NCBI GenBank assembly: GCA_022361315.1
Contig: JAKSBB010000366.1
Coordinates: 1 to 14,704 of the forward strand
Source: Desulfobacterales bacterium
GTDB lineage: Bacteria > Desulfobacterota > Desulfobacteria > Desulfobacterales > Desulfobacteraceae
Direction: 5' to 3'
Length of the DNA: 14,704 nt
Shown: positions 1 through 6,345 of the stretch, piece by piece
How positions within the stretch are numbered: position 1 is the stretch's first letter
Layout of the letters: every line of letters starts with the position of its first letter
The notes under the pieces: generated by a model
The model's input: the letters and a program-made list of their open reading frames with translations, nothing else
Told to the model about the DNA's origin: nothing
The model's database searches: none
Translations under genes and position numbers: made by a program

Positions 1-1349
1 AGGGCATACACCGGCAGTTTGGCACCGCAGTTCATGAACGGCACCGTCAGCAGGGTGGCCAGCCGCTCTTTGGGAGACTTCAGGGTCCGGGTCGCCATGA
101 CCCCGGGCACGGCACAACCGCCGGCAATACCGCCGGAAACGATGAAGGCCATCACCGAAGAACCGTGGAGGCCGAACATCCGGAACACCCGGTCCAGCAT
201 AAAGGCCATCCTGGCCAGATAACCCGAATCCTCCAGAAAGGAGATCCCCAGAAACATGAACATGATCAGGGGGACAAAGCCAAGCACACCGCCCACCCCG
301 TCAATAATACCGGAGACAATCAGGGATTTTAAAAGACCGTCCGGGAGTCCGGCTTCGGCCATGCCACCGATCCAACCGAACAGCCCTTCCAGCCATTCCG
401 TGGGCAAGGCGCTGTAGGTGAAGGTGAAGTTGTACAACCCCATGAGGACACCCACCATAATGATGGGCCCCAAGAAACGGTTGGTGAGCACCTTATCTAT
501 TTTATCGGACTGCTGAAGCCGGTTCCGGTCTTCGGCATACCGAACCACATTTTGTTTGAGAACACCGCTGATGAACCCGTAGCGCTGGTCGGCGATCATG
601 CCTTCGGGGTGGGCATCATGGGTGGCGGACAAATGGCTGGTCAGGCGTTGTACAATACCGGCCAGCGTGGTGGCCACTTCTTTGTTCGCTTCCGCCCCCA
701 GTTCAAGGATCTGTTTGTCATTTTCCAGGTATTTCAGCGCCACCCAGCGTGCGGGGTAGGTTTTGGTAAGAAAGCCTGCCTGTTTGATAACGGTTTCCAT
801 TTCATCAAGGGCGGCGTCAATATCCGGTCCATAGGAGATTTTCAGTGATCTGGCACTCTGGCCTGTACTTGCGGCCACGGTTTCCAGCAATTCCCGTTTT
901 CCCTGGCCGGTTCTGGCCACTGTGGGTACCACGGGTACGCCCATCAGTTCGGACAACCGGTCGATATCAATATGGATACCCCGTTTTTTGGCCACATCCA
1001 TCATATTCAGAGCAATGCAGACAGGAATCCCCATCTCCATGAACTGAACGGAAAGGTAGAGGTTACGCTCAAGGTTGGAGGCATCCACAATGTTAACGAT
1101 CATGGAGGGTCTCTCATTCACCAGGAAATCCCTGGCAACAACCTCCTCCAGGGAGTATGCCGTGAGGGAATAGGTGCCGGGCAAATCAACAATATCAAAG
1201 GCACCGGTATCGGTGATGCAGGTGCCCTGCTTTTTTTCAACGGTTACGCCCGGGTAATTCCCCACGTGCTGACGGGCACCGGTGAGTTCATTAAACAGGG
1301 TGGTTTTGCCGGAGTTGGGGTTGCCGGCCAATGCAATTGCTGTACTCAT
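1..1349 (-). CDS. feoB: Ferrous iron transport protein B, C-terminus off window
   Basis: FeoB is the inner-membrane permease that brings Fe2+ into the cytoplasm; its N-terminal G domain is GTPase-like. Reading leftward from the ATG at 1349 gives 449 codons with no stop before the window edge, so about 270 or more C-terminal residues of a usual 700+ protein are missing. Seen: G1 loop GNPNSGKT at residues 9-16, the G2-region sequence GNYPGVTVEKK at 30-40, G3 DLPG at 55-58 and G4 NMMD at 115-118. The membrane core then begins, with the family signatures GFVPLIMFMFLG, LEDSGYLAR and, at the edge, FMNCGAKLPVYA. The start is supported by a GAGAGG ribosome site just upstream, and feoA ends 15 bases before it, so the two genes form one operon. 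Family assignment is secure. Metal specificity (Fe2+) is inherited from the family. Confidence 0.97.
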   Translation of the reverse strand, partial: MSTAIALAGNPNSGKTTLFNELTGARQHVGNYPGVTVEKKQGTCITDTGAFDIVDLPGTYSLTAYSLEEVVARDFLVNERPSMIVNIVDASNLERNLYLSVQFMEMGIPVCIALNMMDVAKKRGIHIDIDRLSELMGVPVVPTVARTGQGKRELLETVAASTGQSARSLKISYGPDIDAALDEMETVIKQAGFLTKTYPARWVALKYLENDKQILELGAEANKEVATTLAGIVQRLTSHLSATHDAHPEGMIADQRYGFISGVLKQNVVRYAEDRNRLQQSDKIDKVLTNRFLGPIIMVGVLMGLYNFTFTYSALPTEWLEGLFGWIGGMAEAGLPDGLLKSLIVSGIIDGVGGVLGFVPLIMFMFLGISFLEDSGYLARMAFMLDRVFRMFGLHGSSVMAFIVSGGIAGGCAVPGVMATRTLKSPKERLATLLTVPFMNCGAKLPVYA

Positions 1350-1364
1350 ATTGATTTACCTCTC

Positions 1365-1598
1365 TTAGTTTACGTCAACGAGAATGTGATCCGCTTCATT
1401 GTTCCGAAGCGTTAATGTAAAGCCCATAATTCTCAGGGAGACCGGATCATAAAGCGGGGCCTTGCCCTGCACCTTGATTTCCTTACCCGGCACAAGACCC
1501 ATTTCCCGGATTCTCCGTCCCAACTCACCTTCCGCCTTAACTTGCGCAATGGTACCGGTCTGGTCCACCTGCATCTCTCTTAAGTTGATTTTCACCAC
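1365..1598 (-). CDS. feoA: Ferrous iron transport protein A, SH3-like
   Basis: Small cytoplasmic SH3-fold protein that works with FeoB. The body carries the family pattern: a G-x-L-G-R-R-I-R-E-M-G-L-V-P-G-x-E-I segment followed by YDPVSLRIMGFTLTLRNNEA. The open frame extends upstream to a GTG at 1637, which would give 90 residues, but that start has no ribosome site. A clear GGAGG (1605-1609) lies 6 bases before a GTG at 1598, giving 77 residues and matching the usual family length of about 75-85; a second GTG follows directly at 1595. I therefore chose 1598. It is the first gene of the feoAB operon and is expressed from the promoter at 1688-1716. Confidence 0.95.
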   Translation of the reverse strand: MVKINLREMQVDQTGTIAQVKAEGELGRRIREMGLVPGKEIKVQGKAPLYDPVSLRIMGFTLTLRNNEADHILVDVN

Positions 1599-1687
1599 GA
1601 TTTTCCTCCATCGATTTCCCGGTTCAAGGTTTGTCACAGCAACACGGGTTACTTGAATGACAAATTGTAATATTTAAATTTCGAAGT

Positions 1688-1716
1688 TTTATACGCCTAA
1701 CTTAGACACAAGTCAA
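1688..1716 (-). promoter_or_regulatory. feoAB promoter with dyad in spacer
   Basis: On the minus strand, TTGACT (1711-1716) and TATAAA (1688-1693) are separated by exactly 17 bases, a near-consensus sigma70 promoter. The spacer contains the palindrome CTAAGTTAG (1697-1705) followed by GC, resembling a half or degenerate iron box (TTAGG-type half sites) of DtxR-family regulators. A DtxR-type gene is divergent 90 bases away. The promoter is directly seen; that the dyad is its operator is inference. Confidence 0.7.
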
Positions 1717-1749
1717 CCACTTTTTTAAAAACAACACAAAAATAATAAA

Positions 1750-1778
1750 TTGACTTACTAATTAATCAGGTATAAAAA
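1750..1778 (+). promoter_or_regulatory. Candidate promoter of the DtxR-type gene
   Basis: TTGACT at 1750-1755 is followed by TATAAAAA at 1771-1778. The spacing is 15 bases to TATAAA or 17 to TAAAAA. The spacer is AT-rich (ACTAATTAATCAGG) with a weak dyad around TAATTA. It leaves a leader of about 20-25 bases before the ATG at 1807. A second TATAAT at 1786-1791 lies too close to the ribosome site to be a likely -10. Autoregulation is possible but not shown. Confidence 0.5.
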
Positions 1779-1806
1779 TGCGCTATATAATTAATGGAGA
1801 CTAGTG

Positions 1807-2196
1807 ATGACAAAAGAACTTGCCCTGTCCGAAAGCCTTGAAGATTATCTTGAAACCATATTGGAACTTCAGACCACAAATACCGTGGCACGGTCCAAAG
1901 ATATCGCCGAAAAGCTGGATATCAAACGCGGATCCGTTACCGGAATGCTGAAAAAACTGGCAGCTCAGGAACTGATCAACTATGAACCCTACGGTTACGT
2001 TACCCTGACCAAAAAGGGGGAAAAGATCGCCAAGGAAATCGAAGGCCGCCATATCGTATTCAAAGCGTTTCTGCACAAGCATATCGGGGTGGATGAAGAG
2101 ACTGCAGACCAGACCGCCTGCCGTATGGAGCATGCCATGGATGCGGCAACCTTTAAGAAGTTTAAAGCATTCATCAACGGCTTGGATAAAGACTGA
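1807..2196 (+). CDS. Short DtxR/MntR-family metal-dependent regulator
   Basis: Metal-activated transcriptional repressor, probably of the divergent feoAB. It has an N-terminal winged helix (ARSKDIAEKLDIKRGSVTGM, then KKLAAQELI and a YGYVTLT wing) and a metal-binding dimerisation helix region with GRH and CRMEH. At 129 residues it lacks the C-terminal SH3 domain of DtxR/IdeR, as MntR does. Compared from memory with known ligands, the position of DtxR Met10 is Asp here (in LEDYLE, as in MntR), while the later motif C-R-M-E-H matches DtxR Cys102/Glu105/His106 rather than MntR Glu99. The metal preference (Fe or Mn) is therefore unclear; the feo neighbourhood favours iron. I start at ATG 1807 because GGAG (1796-1799) is 7 bases away; GTG 1804 would add one residue but sits too close. 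Confidence 0.9.
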   Translation: MTKELALSESLEDYLETILELQTTNTVARSKDIAEKLDIKRGSVTGMLKKLAAQELINYEPYGYVTLTKKGEKIAKEIEGRHIVFKAFLHKHIGVDEETADQTACRMEHAMDAATFKKFKAFINGLDKD

Positions 2197-2216
2197 TACG
2201 GGATACAAAGACGACA

Positions 2217-2251
2217 ATCCCCGCACCGGCTGTTCGGTGCGGGGATTTTTT
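2217..2251 (+). terminator. Rho-independent terminator between convergent genes
   Basis: Perfect 12-bp stem ATCCCCGCACCG / CGGTGCGGGGAT (2217-2228 with 2235-2246), a 6-base loop and a run of T to 2251. It ends the DtxR-type transcript. It lies 7 bases beyond the stop of the convergent ATPase gene, so it may also act on that strand, though the T run is poor there. Confidence 0.9.
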
Positions 2252-2258
2252 ACGTGAT

Positions 2259-4094
2259 TCACCCCTCCTTACGGAACCGAATGGAAGCGGCCAGGGCCAC
2301 CACCAGGATGGAACCGATATTATGGGTGACGGCCCCCATCACCGGTGTCAGCCAGCCCAACGCCCCGGCACCAACGGCTAAAAAGTTTATCAGAAAGCTC
2401 AGGCCGATATTCACCCGGATCAGGCGGGACATGGTCCGGCTCAAACGGATAAGAAAGGGAAGCTGAGAGAGGGTATCGTTCATGAGGACCACATCGGCCG
2501 TTTCCAGCGCCACCTCTGCCCCCTTAAACCCCATGGCAATGCCGGTATCAGCCGCTTTTAAGGACGGCGCATCGTTTACCCCGTCCCCCACGTAAACCAC
2601 ACCGGAGGTTCCCAGTTCTGACAGCCGTCCCAGTTTTTCTTCCGGACGCTGCCCGGCAAACCATTTATCAATTCCCACGGATTCCGCCACCTGCTTTACG
2701 GCAGCGTCTCTATCCCCGGAAATCATGGCCACACCCGGACCTTCCTCCCGGATTCCACGGATGCTCTCTGAGGCTTCCTCCCTCGGGCGGTCGGCCAGGC
2801 AGATGACAGCGGCATGGATTCCGTCAATGCTGACGTCCACCAAGGTATCGCTTCGGTCGGAACTGCCGGTACTGGTTTTGATTTCCACATTGCGGCCATC
2901 GACAACACCACTGATACCGATACCGGGTTCGGATTCAATACCTGCGGCGTCACCAAGGGCAAGACCTTTTTTTTCGGCGTGGCCAACAATGGCCAGGGCC
3001 AGGGGGTGCAGGCTTTTGCGCTCCACGGCAGCGGCCAGGGCAAGCACCTGGTCGGCCTCATGCCCCTTAGCCGGTATAATTTCAGTGACCACGGGCTGAC
3101 CTGTGGTAATGGTACCGGTCTTGTCAAAGCAGAATAACTTGGCCCCTGCAATATTCTCCAGATACTGCCCGCCTTTGACCAGGATGCCGGATCTGGCCGC
3201 CCTGCCCACCGCAGCCACCGTGGTAACCGGCCCCGCCAGAAGGAATGAACAGGGGCACCCCACAATCAACACCGTAATGGCCCGGTTGATATCCCCGGTC
3301 ACCAGAAAGGTGACCAGGCTGGCCAGGAGAATCACCGGGGTGAACCAGGCCGCATACCGGTCCACGATCCGCGCCCCCGTTGTCTGTGATTGCTCTGCCC
3401 CCTGGACCAGGGTGATGATTTTACCGATGGCGGCATCCTTCCCCACCTTCACCGCCTGGATCTTTACATACCCTTCGGCACAAACCGTACCGGCAAAGAC
3501 GTCATCCCCGGTTTCCTTTTTCACCGGCAGCGGTTCCCCGGTGAGGCTAGCTTCCTGAATTGCCGCCCTGCCCTCAAGTACGATCCCGTCCGCTGCGATC
3601 ACTTCGCCTTCCCGAATGGGCAGCACATCTCCCGGACGAATCTGTTCAACCGGCAGCTCAATGGCTTTTCCGCCCCGCTCCACCAGTGCCGTTTTGGGTG
3701 TCACCTCCACCAGCTTTTTGATGGCATCCCTGGCGCTGTCGCTGACCGCCTCTTCCACAAGCGCACCTAACACCATGATGGCGGACACCACCGCCGCCTC
3801 CAGAAAATTGCCGTTCAGTACGCAGGCAATAATGGCGATACTCACCAGTTCATCCACGTTCACCTCACGGGCGGCCAGTCCTTTCAAAGCCTCCATAACA
3901 ATGGGAAATCCGTTCACTGCCACAGAGATCAGAAGAATCACATCCGTAAGGGATATGCCCGCCAGAGGAGAAACCTCCAGGGCATGAATCATCAGGGCCA
4001 CCGGTATCAGGGCGGCCCCGCCCGCCAGCTTGAAGAAATCCTCCTGGTTGAAAATCTCCCGGTATACGTTGAGTTTTGCATATCTGCCGATCAT
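2259..4094 (-). CDS. P1B-type heavy-metal transporting ATPase
   Basis: Inner-membrane ATP-driven metal pump, normally an exporter. Seen in order over 611 residues: four N-terminal membrane segments (about 22-117); actuator domain with TGEP at 185-188; two segments holding the CPC metal motif at 280-282; phosphorylation loop DKTGT at 324-328; the HP dipeptide (363-364) typical of P1B ATPases; SGD at 459-461 in place of the usual TGD; hinge GDGVNDAP at 503-510; and two final membrane segments. There is no N-terminal CxxC metal-binding domain; the protein starts almost directly at the first membrane segment. The last segment has HNIGS at 591-595 rather than the MxxSS of Cu+ pumps or the DxG of Zn pumps, recalling CtpC-like ATPases, so the metal cannot be named. 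GAGGG lies before the ATG. The gene is divergent from a MarR-type regulator that probably controls it. Confidence 0.93.
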   Translation of the reverse strand: MIGRYAKLNVYREIFNQEDFFKLAGGAALIPVALMIHALEVSPLAGISLTDVILLISVAVNGFPIVMEALKGLAAREVNVDELVSIAIIACVLNGNFLEAAVVSAIMVLGALVEEAVSDSARDAIKKLVEVTPKTALVERGGKAIELPVEQIRPGDVLPIREGEVIAADGIVLEGRAAIQEASLTGEPLPVKKETGDDVFAGTVCAEGYVKIQAVKVGKDAAIGKIITLVQGAEQSQTTGARIVDRYAAWFTPVILLASLVTFLVTGDINRAITVLIVGCPCSFLLAGPVTTVAAVGRAARSGILVKGGQYLENIAGAKLFCFDKTGTITTGQPVVTEIIPAKGHEADQVLALAAAVERKSLHPLALAIVGHAEKKGLALGDAAGIESEPGIGISGVVDGRNVEIKTSTGSSDRSDTLVDVSIDGIHAAVICLADRPREEASESIRGIREEGPGVAMISGDRDAAVKQVAESVGIDKWFAGQRPEEKLGRLSELGTSGVVYVGDGVNDAPSLKAADTGIAMGFKGAEVALETADVVLMNDTLSQLPFLIRLSRTMSRLIRVNIGLSFLINFLAVGAGALGWLTPVMGAVTHNIGSILVVALAASIRFRKEG

Positions 4095-4127
4095 AGTTTT
4101 TCCCTCTTTTTGTTTGAACCTCTTTTA

Positions 4128-4157
4128 ATTTGATCCAAATTTAATTTGATTATCAAA
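4128..4157. promoter_or_regulatory. Two TTTGA-type dyads before the ATPase gene
   Basis: ATTTG-N3-CAAAT (4128-4140) and TTTGAT-N-ATCAAA (4145-4157) are both perfect dyads. They overlap an 11-base direct repeat TTTAATTTGAT (4124-4134 and 4140-4150, 16 bases apart). They share the TTTGA core with the larger dyad at 4198-4222. Likely operators for the divergent MarR-type regulator on the ATPase side; binding is inferred. Confidence 0.5.
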
Positions 4158-4197
4158 ATATTTGAAAGGCAATATAAAGAACGATACCTTGAATGTC

Positions 4198-4222
4198 AAT
4201 AAGTTTGATGGTCAAACTTATT
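4198..4222. promoter_or_regulatory. Perfect 11-bp inverted repeat, likely MarR operator
   Basis: AATAAGTTTGA (4198-4208) and TCAAACTTATT (4212-4222) are exact inverted copies around TGG. Size and symmetry fit a MarR dimer site. A candidate -10 for the MarR gene, TAGAAT (4230-4235), lies just downstream, so binding here would block the gene's own promoter. Confidence 0.7.
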
Positions 4223-4286
4223 TTAATTGTAGAATTCTGACGCTTTATGGTAGGGTGCCCGCAAACGAGCCAAAGGAAAGTGAACT

Positions 4287-4700
4287 ATGGATATCCAGCA
4301 CCTGTCAAAACTCATCGTTGAATTTTTCGAAAAACTGGCCTCCTGGGAGGACTCGGTGGTACGGGACAGCGGCCTGACCACGGCCCAGGCCCATGCCGTG
4401 GAAATCGTGGGCCATTCCGGGCCCATTAAGATGAAAGATCTTGCCCAGAAGATAGGTGTGACCACCGGAACGTTGACCGTGGCTGTGGACCGCCTGGAAA
4501 AAAAGGGGCTGATGCGGAGAAAACCCCATGAGACAGACCGGAGATCCTACCTCATCGAATTGACACCGGCAGGTGACGCGGTATTTGAAGAGCACCATAA
4601 TTTCCACATCCGCATGACCCAGGAAATCGTGGCCGGCCTCACCCCTGAAGAACAGGAGGAATTCTCACGCATTATTGAAAAGGTACTCGCACGGATCTAA
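4287..4700 (+). CDS. MarR-family regulator with AdcR-like metal ligands
   Basis: Winged-helix MarR dimer of 137 residues, the usual family length. Seen: the N-terminal dimer helix; a helix-turn-helix with MKDLAQKIGVTTGTLTVAVD around 49-68; the recognition-wing segment KKGLMRRKPHETDRRSYLIELT at 72-93 (with the DRR signature); and a long C-terminal helix. The sequence also shows QAH (His36), EEHH (101-104) and His107. Compared from memory with the streptococcal zinc sensor AdcR, His36, His103 and His107 fall at AdcR His42, His108 and His112, and Glu21 could match Glu24 after a three-residue loop deletion. This suggests a metal-responsive MarR rather than a drug or phenol sensor. AGGA lies 9 bases before the ATG. 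It is divergent from the P1B ATPase and probably represses both genes through the dyads between them. MarR assignment is firm; metal sensing is inference. Confidence 0.88.
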   Translation: MDIQHLSKLIVEFFEKLASWEDSVVRDSGLTTAQAHAVEIVGHSGPIKMKDLAQKIGVTTGTLTVAVDRLEKKGLMRRKPHETDRRSYLIELTPAGDAVFEEHHNFHIRMTQEIVAGLTPEEQEEFSRIIEKVLARI

Positions 4701-4752
4701 TCTACATTTCCCATCCACTTCTCAACTTTTCTTCAACCTTCCTACTTTTCTA

Positions 4753-4781
4753 TTGACCAGCAAAAAAGTTTGCTGTATCTA
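4753..4781 (+). promoter_or_regulatory. Promoter with inverted repeat in its spacer
   Basis: TTGACC (4753-4758) and TATCTA (4776-4781) are 17 bases apart. The spacer is almost filled by an exact inverted repeat, CAGCAAA (4758-4764) and TTTGCTG (4769-4775). The position points to transcription of the zinc-ribbon ORF at 4823 and possibly the porin beyond. The AAGTTTG half resembles that of the MarR dyad at 4198-4222, so the same regulator could bind. Confidence 0.65.
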
Positions 4782-4822
4782 ACATTGAAATTTAAAACAG
4801 ATTCGAAACAAGCAAACCGAGA

Positions 4823-4999
4823 ATGATCCATCACACAGACAAAACAATCCAGCTACCACAGCACCCCGGCCAGATCAGGTGTTGTTGCGGTAAGTTGCTG
4901 GCAAAACAGGAAGGAGACCAGATTGTCATCCGCTGCACCCGGTGTAAACAGGAAACAAGAATTCACCTGACGAAGGGCAGCTCAATGGCAAATCCGTAG
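4823..4999 (+). CDS. Com-like zinc-ribbon small protein (58 residues)
   Basis: A short ORF that encodes a Cys4 zinc ribbon: R-C-C-C-G-K-L-L-A-K (Cys20-22), a short hydrophobic strand (QIVIRC) and C-T-R-C-K (Cys38, Cys41), then a short basic tail. The spacing and the GKLL / IRCxRCK context match the Com family, named for the phage Mu protein that activates translation of mom by binding its mRNA; homologues are scattered through bacterial genomes. The ribosome site is weak (CGAGA close to the ATG) but a good promoter lies 40 bases upstream, and there is no in-frame upstream start because a TAA at 4793-4795 precedes it. It sits between the MarR gene and a porin, with a strong hairpin after it. 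Function here is unknown; nucleic-acid binding is the likely role. Confidence 0.7.
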   Translation: MIHHTDKTIQLPQHPGQIRCCCGKLLAKQEGDQIVIRCTRCKQETRIHLTKGSSMANP

Positions 5000-5046
5000 C
5001 CACCTTTCCTGACATTTTTAGAGGCCAGAGGTCAAAAGAGAACCCG

Positions 5047-5096
5047 AGAGCCCGGACATTAATTCACCCCAGTGAATTGTCCGGGCTCTTTTTTTT
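5047..5096 (+). terminator. Strong terminator-like hairpin in the porin leader
   Basis: GAGCCCGGACA (5048-5058) pairs with TGTCCGGGCTC (5078-5088). The stem continues as AATTCA / TGAATT (5061-5066 with 5073-5078), with a small bulge and a 6-base loop, and is followed by eight T (5089-5096). It would end the transcript of the zinc-ribbon ORF. Only 42 bases separate it from the porin ATG, too few for a full promoter after it, so it may act as an attenuator. Confidence 0.85.
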
Positions 5097-5138
5097 ATAA
5101 AAACCCAATTAACTTTTAAAAAGGAAACAGAAGAAGAG

Positions 5139-6263
5139 ATGAGCAAATTAAACATCAAACTCGCAATTGCATTGGTATTGAGTCTCGGCGTAATCAACAT
5201 GCCCGCAGCCTTTGCCGCATCAAACGTAGAACTGGAAGAACGCATTGAAGCCCTTGAAAAGGAGAAAACGTCTTCGGCCAACATCTGGGACAGATTCAGC
5301 TTGTCCGGTGCCATCGAGCTGGATTACACCAGTGCGGAAACCCAAGATCCCGCCGACAAAACAAACGATGCCTCCACCTCGGACCTTGATGTGGGTACCC
5401 TTGAACTGGGTATTGAAGCCACTCCCCATGAGTATGTGACTGCCTTTGCCCTGCTCAAAGGGGAAAACCTGGCAAGCGATGACAACGTCTTCTGGGATGA
5501 AGCCTACTTCACACTGGCCAAAGAAGGCCTCCCGGTCTACTTTACAGGGGGTAAACGTGCCCAGCCTTTCGGCCTCTTTGAAAGCCTGTTCATAAATGAT
5601 CCCATCACCCAGGATCTATATGAGATCAACGATACCGGTGCCACCGTGGGGTTCACCAGTGAATCATGGATGAACATGGATCCTTCATTTACAATTTACA
5701 AGGGTGAAACCCTCATCGACCGGGTGAATGAAACCGGCTACGGCTGGACCCGGGACACATCTGCGGGATACGAAGCGACCAAGACCGTCGGCTCCTACAT
5801 TGTAAATGCGACCTTTGAACCGGTGGAAGGCCTTACCATCGCCGCATTTCTAAATTCCGAACCCGGTGATTCCGACCGGAATACAACCCTGGGTGGTGCC
5901 CTTCACTATGAATATGCAGGATTTATTCTGGACTTCGAAGCCATGAAGGCCCTGTCCCGTGAAAAGAATACCACGGATAACAAAGAGTATGAAGAGTCGG
6001 CCTGGGTTGCCTCTTTGGGGTACCAGATAACGGATCCACTTGTTTTTGCCGTCCGTTATGAAGATTTTGATGCGGATAACGATAATGACGGGAACCTCGA
6101 TAACCGGTACAGCATCGGGGCAGACTACCTGCTCCTTGAAAATGACCACTTTGCCTGCAACCTTATGGGAGAATTCCGAAGGAGCGAATATACAGGCGAT
6201 GATGCCTCTGCCAATGACCTGGATATGAATGAGTTGTTTGCCAGAATCGCCGTAAGCTTCTAA
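5139..6263 (+). CDS. LbtU-like outer-membrane porin
   Basis: Outer-membrane beta-barrel of 374 residues. Residues 1-26 form a signal peptide (basic start, hydrophobic core, PAAFA then cleavage). A short predicted coiled coil follows (VELEERIEALEKEK, 30-43), then alternating beta strands rich in aromatic residues and a C-terminal Phe, as expected for barrel insertion by BamA. Segments such as DVGTLELGIEA, DEAYFTLAK, GGKRAQPFGLFES and DPITQDLYEIN match the pattern I recall for the LbtU siderophore porin family (named for the Legionella legiobactin receptor), which acts without a TonB box. The gene is preceded by AAGGAAACAGAAGAAG and by the hairpin at 5047-5096. The nearby feoAB and metal regulators favour a role in iron or metal uptake; the substrate is unknown. 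A generic anion or phosphate porin is the alternative. Confidence 0.78.
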   Translation: MSKLNIKLAIALVLSLGVINMPAAFAASNVELEERIEALEKEKTSSANIWDRFSLSGAIELDYTSAETQDPADKTNDASTSDLDVGTLELGIEATPHEYVTAFALLKGENLASDDNVFWDEAYFTLAKEGLPVYFTGGKRAQPFGLFESLFINDPITQDLYEINDTGATVGFTSESWMNMDPSFTIYKGETLIDRVNETGYGWTRDTSAGYEATKTVGSYIVNATFEPVEGLTIAAFLNSEPGDSDRNTTLGGALHYEYAGFILDFEAMKALSREKNTTDNKEYEESAWVASLGYQITDPLVFAVRYEDFDADNDNDGNLDNRYSIGADYLLLENDHFACNLMGEFRRSEYTGDDASANDLDMNELFARIAVSF

Positions 6264-6296
6264 CTATCAGGTAGCGGTTTTGCTTTCCAGCCACGC

Positions 6297-6332
6297 CCCC
6301 CGGCCCTTGCGAAACAAGAGCCGGGGGATTTC
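6297..6332. terminator. Hairpin between convergent genes, likely terminator
   Basis: CCCCCGGCCCTTG (6297-6309) pairs with CAAGAGCCGGGGG (6315-6327), 13 bp with one mismatch, around the loop CGAAA. The following T run is poor (ATTTC). It lies between the porin stop and the convergent methyltransferase stop and may serve both. Confidence 0.6.
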
Positions 6333-6345
6333 ATCACAGATTCAA

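Noticed and set aside
19..1415. Plus-strand frames opposite feoB
   Set aside because: The minus strand encodes uninterrupted FeoB with all G motifs; the plus-strand frames show no recognisable domains.
1801..2262. 153-codon minus-strand frame opposite the DtxR-type gene
   Set aside because: It is antisense to a clearly conserved regulator and runs through the terminator hairpin.
2723..3558. Long open frames on both strands overlapping the ATPase gene
   Set aside because: They lack family motifs and ribosome sites and lie wholly inside a gene with complete P1B motifs; they reflect codon bias.
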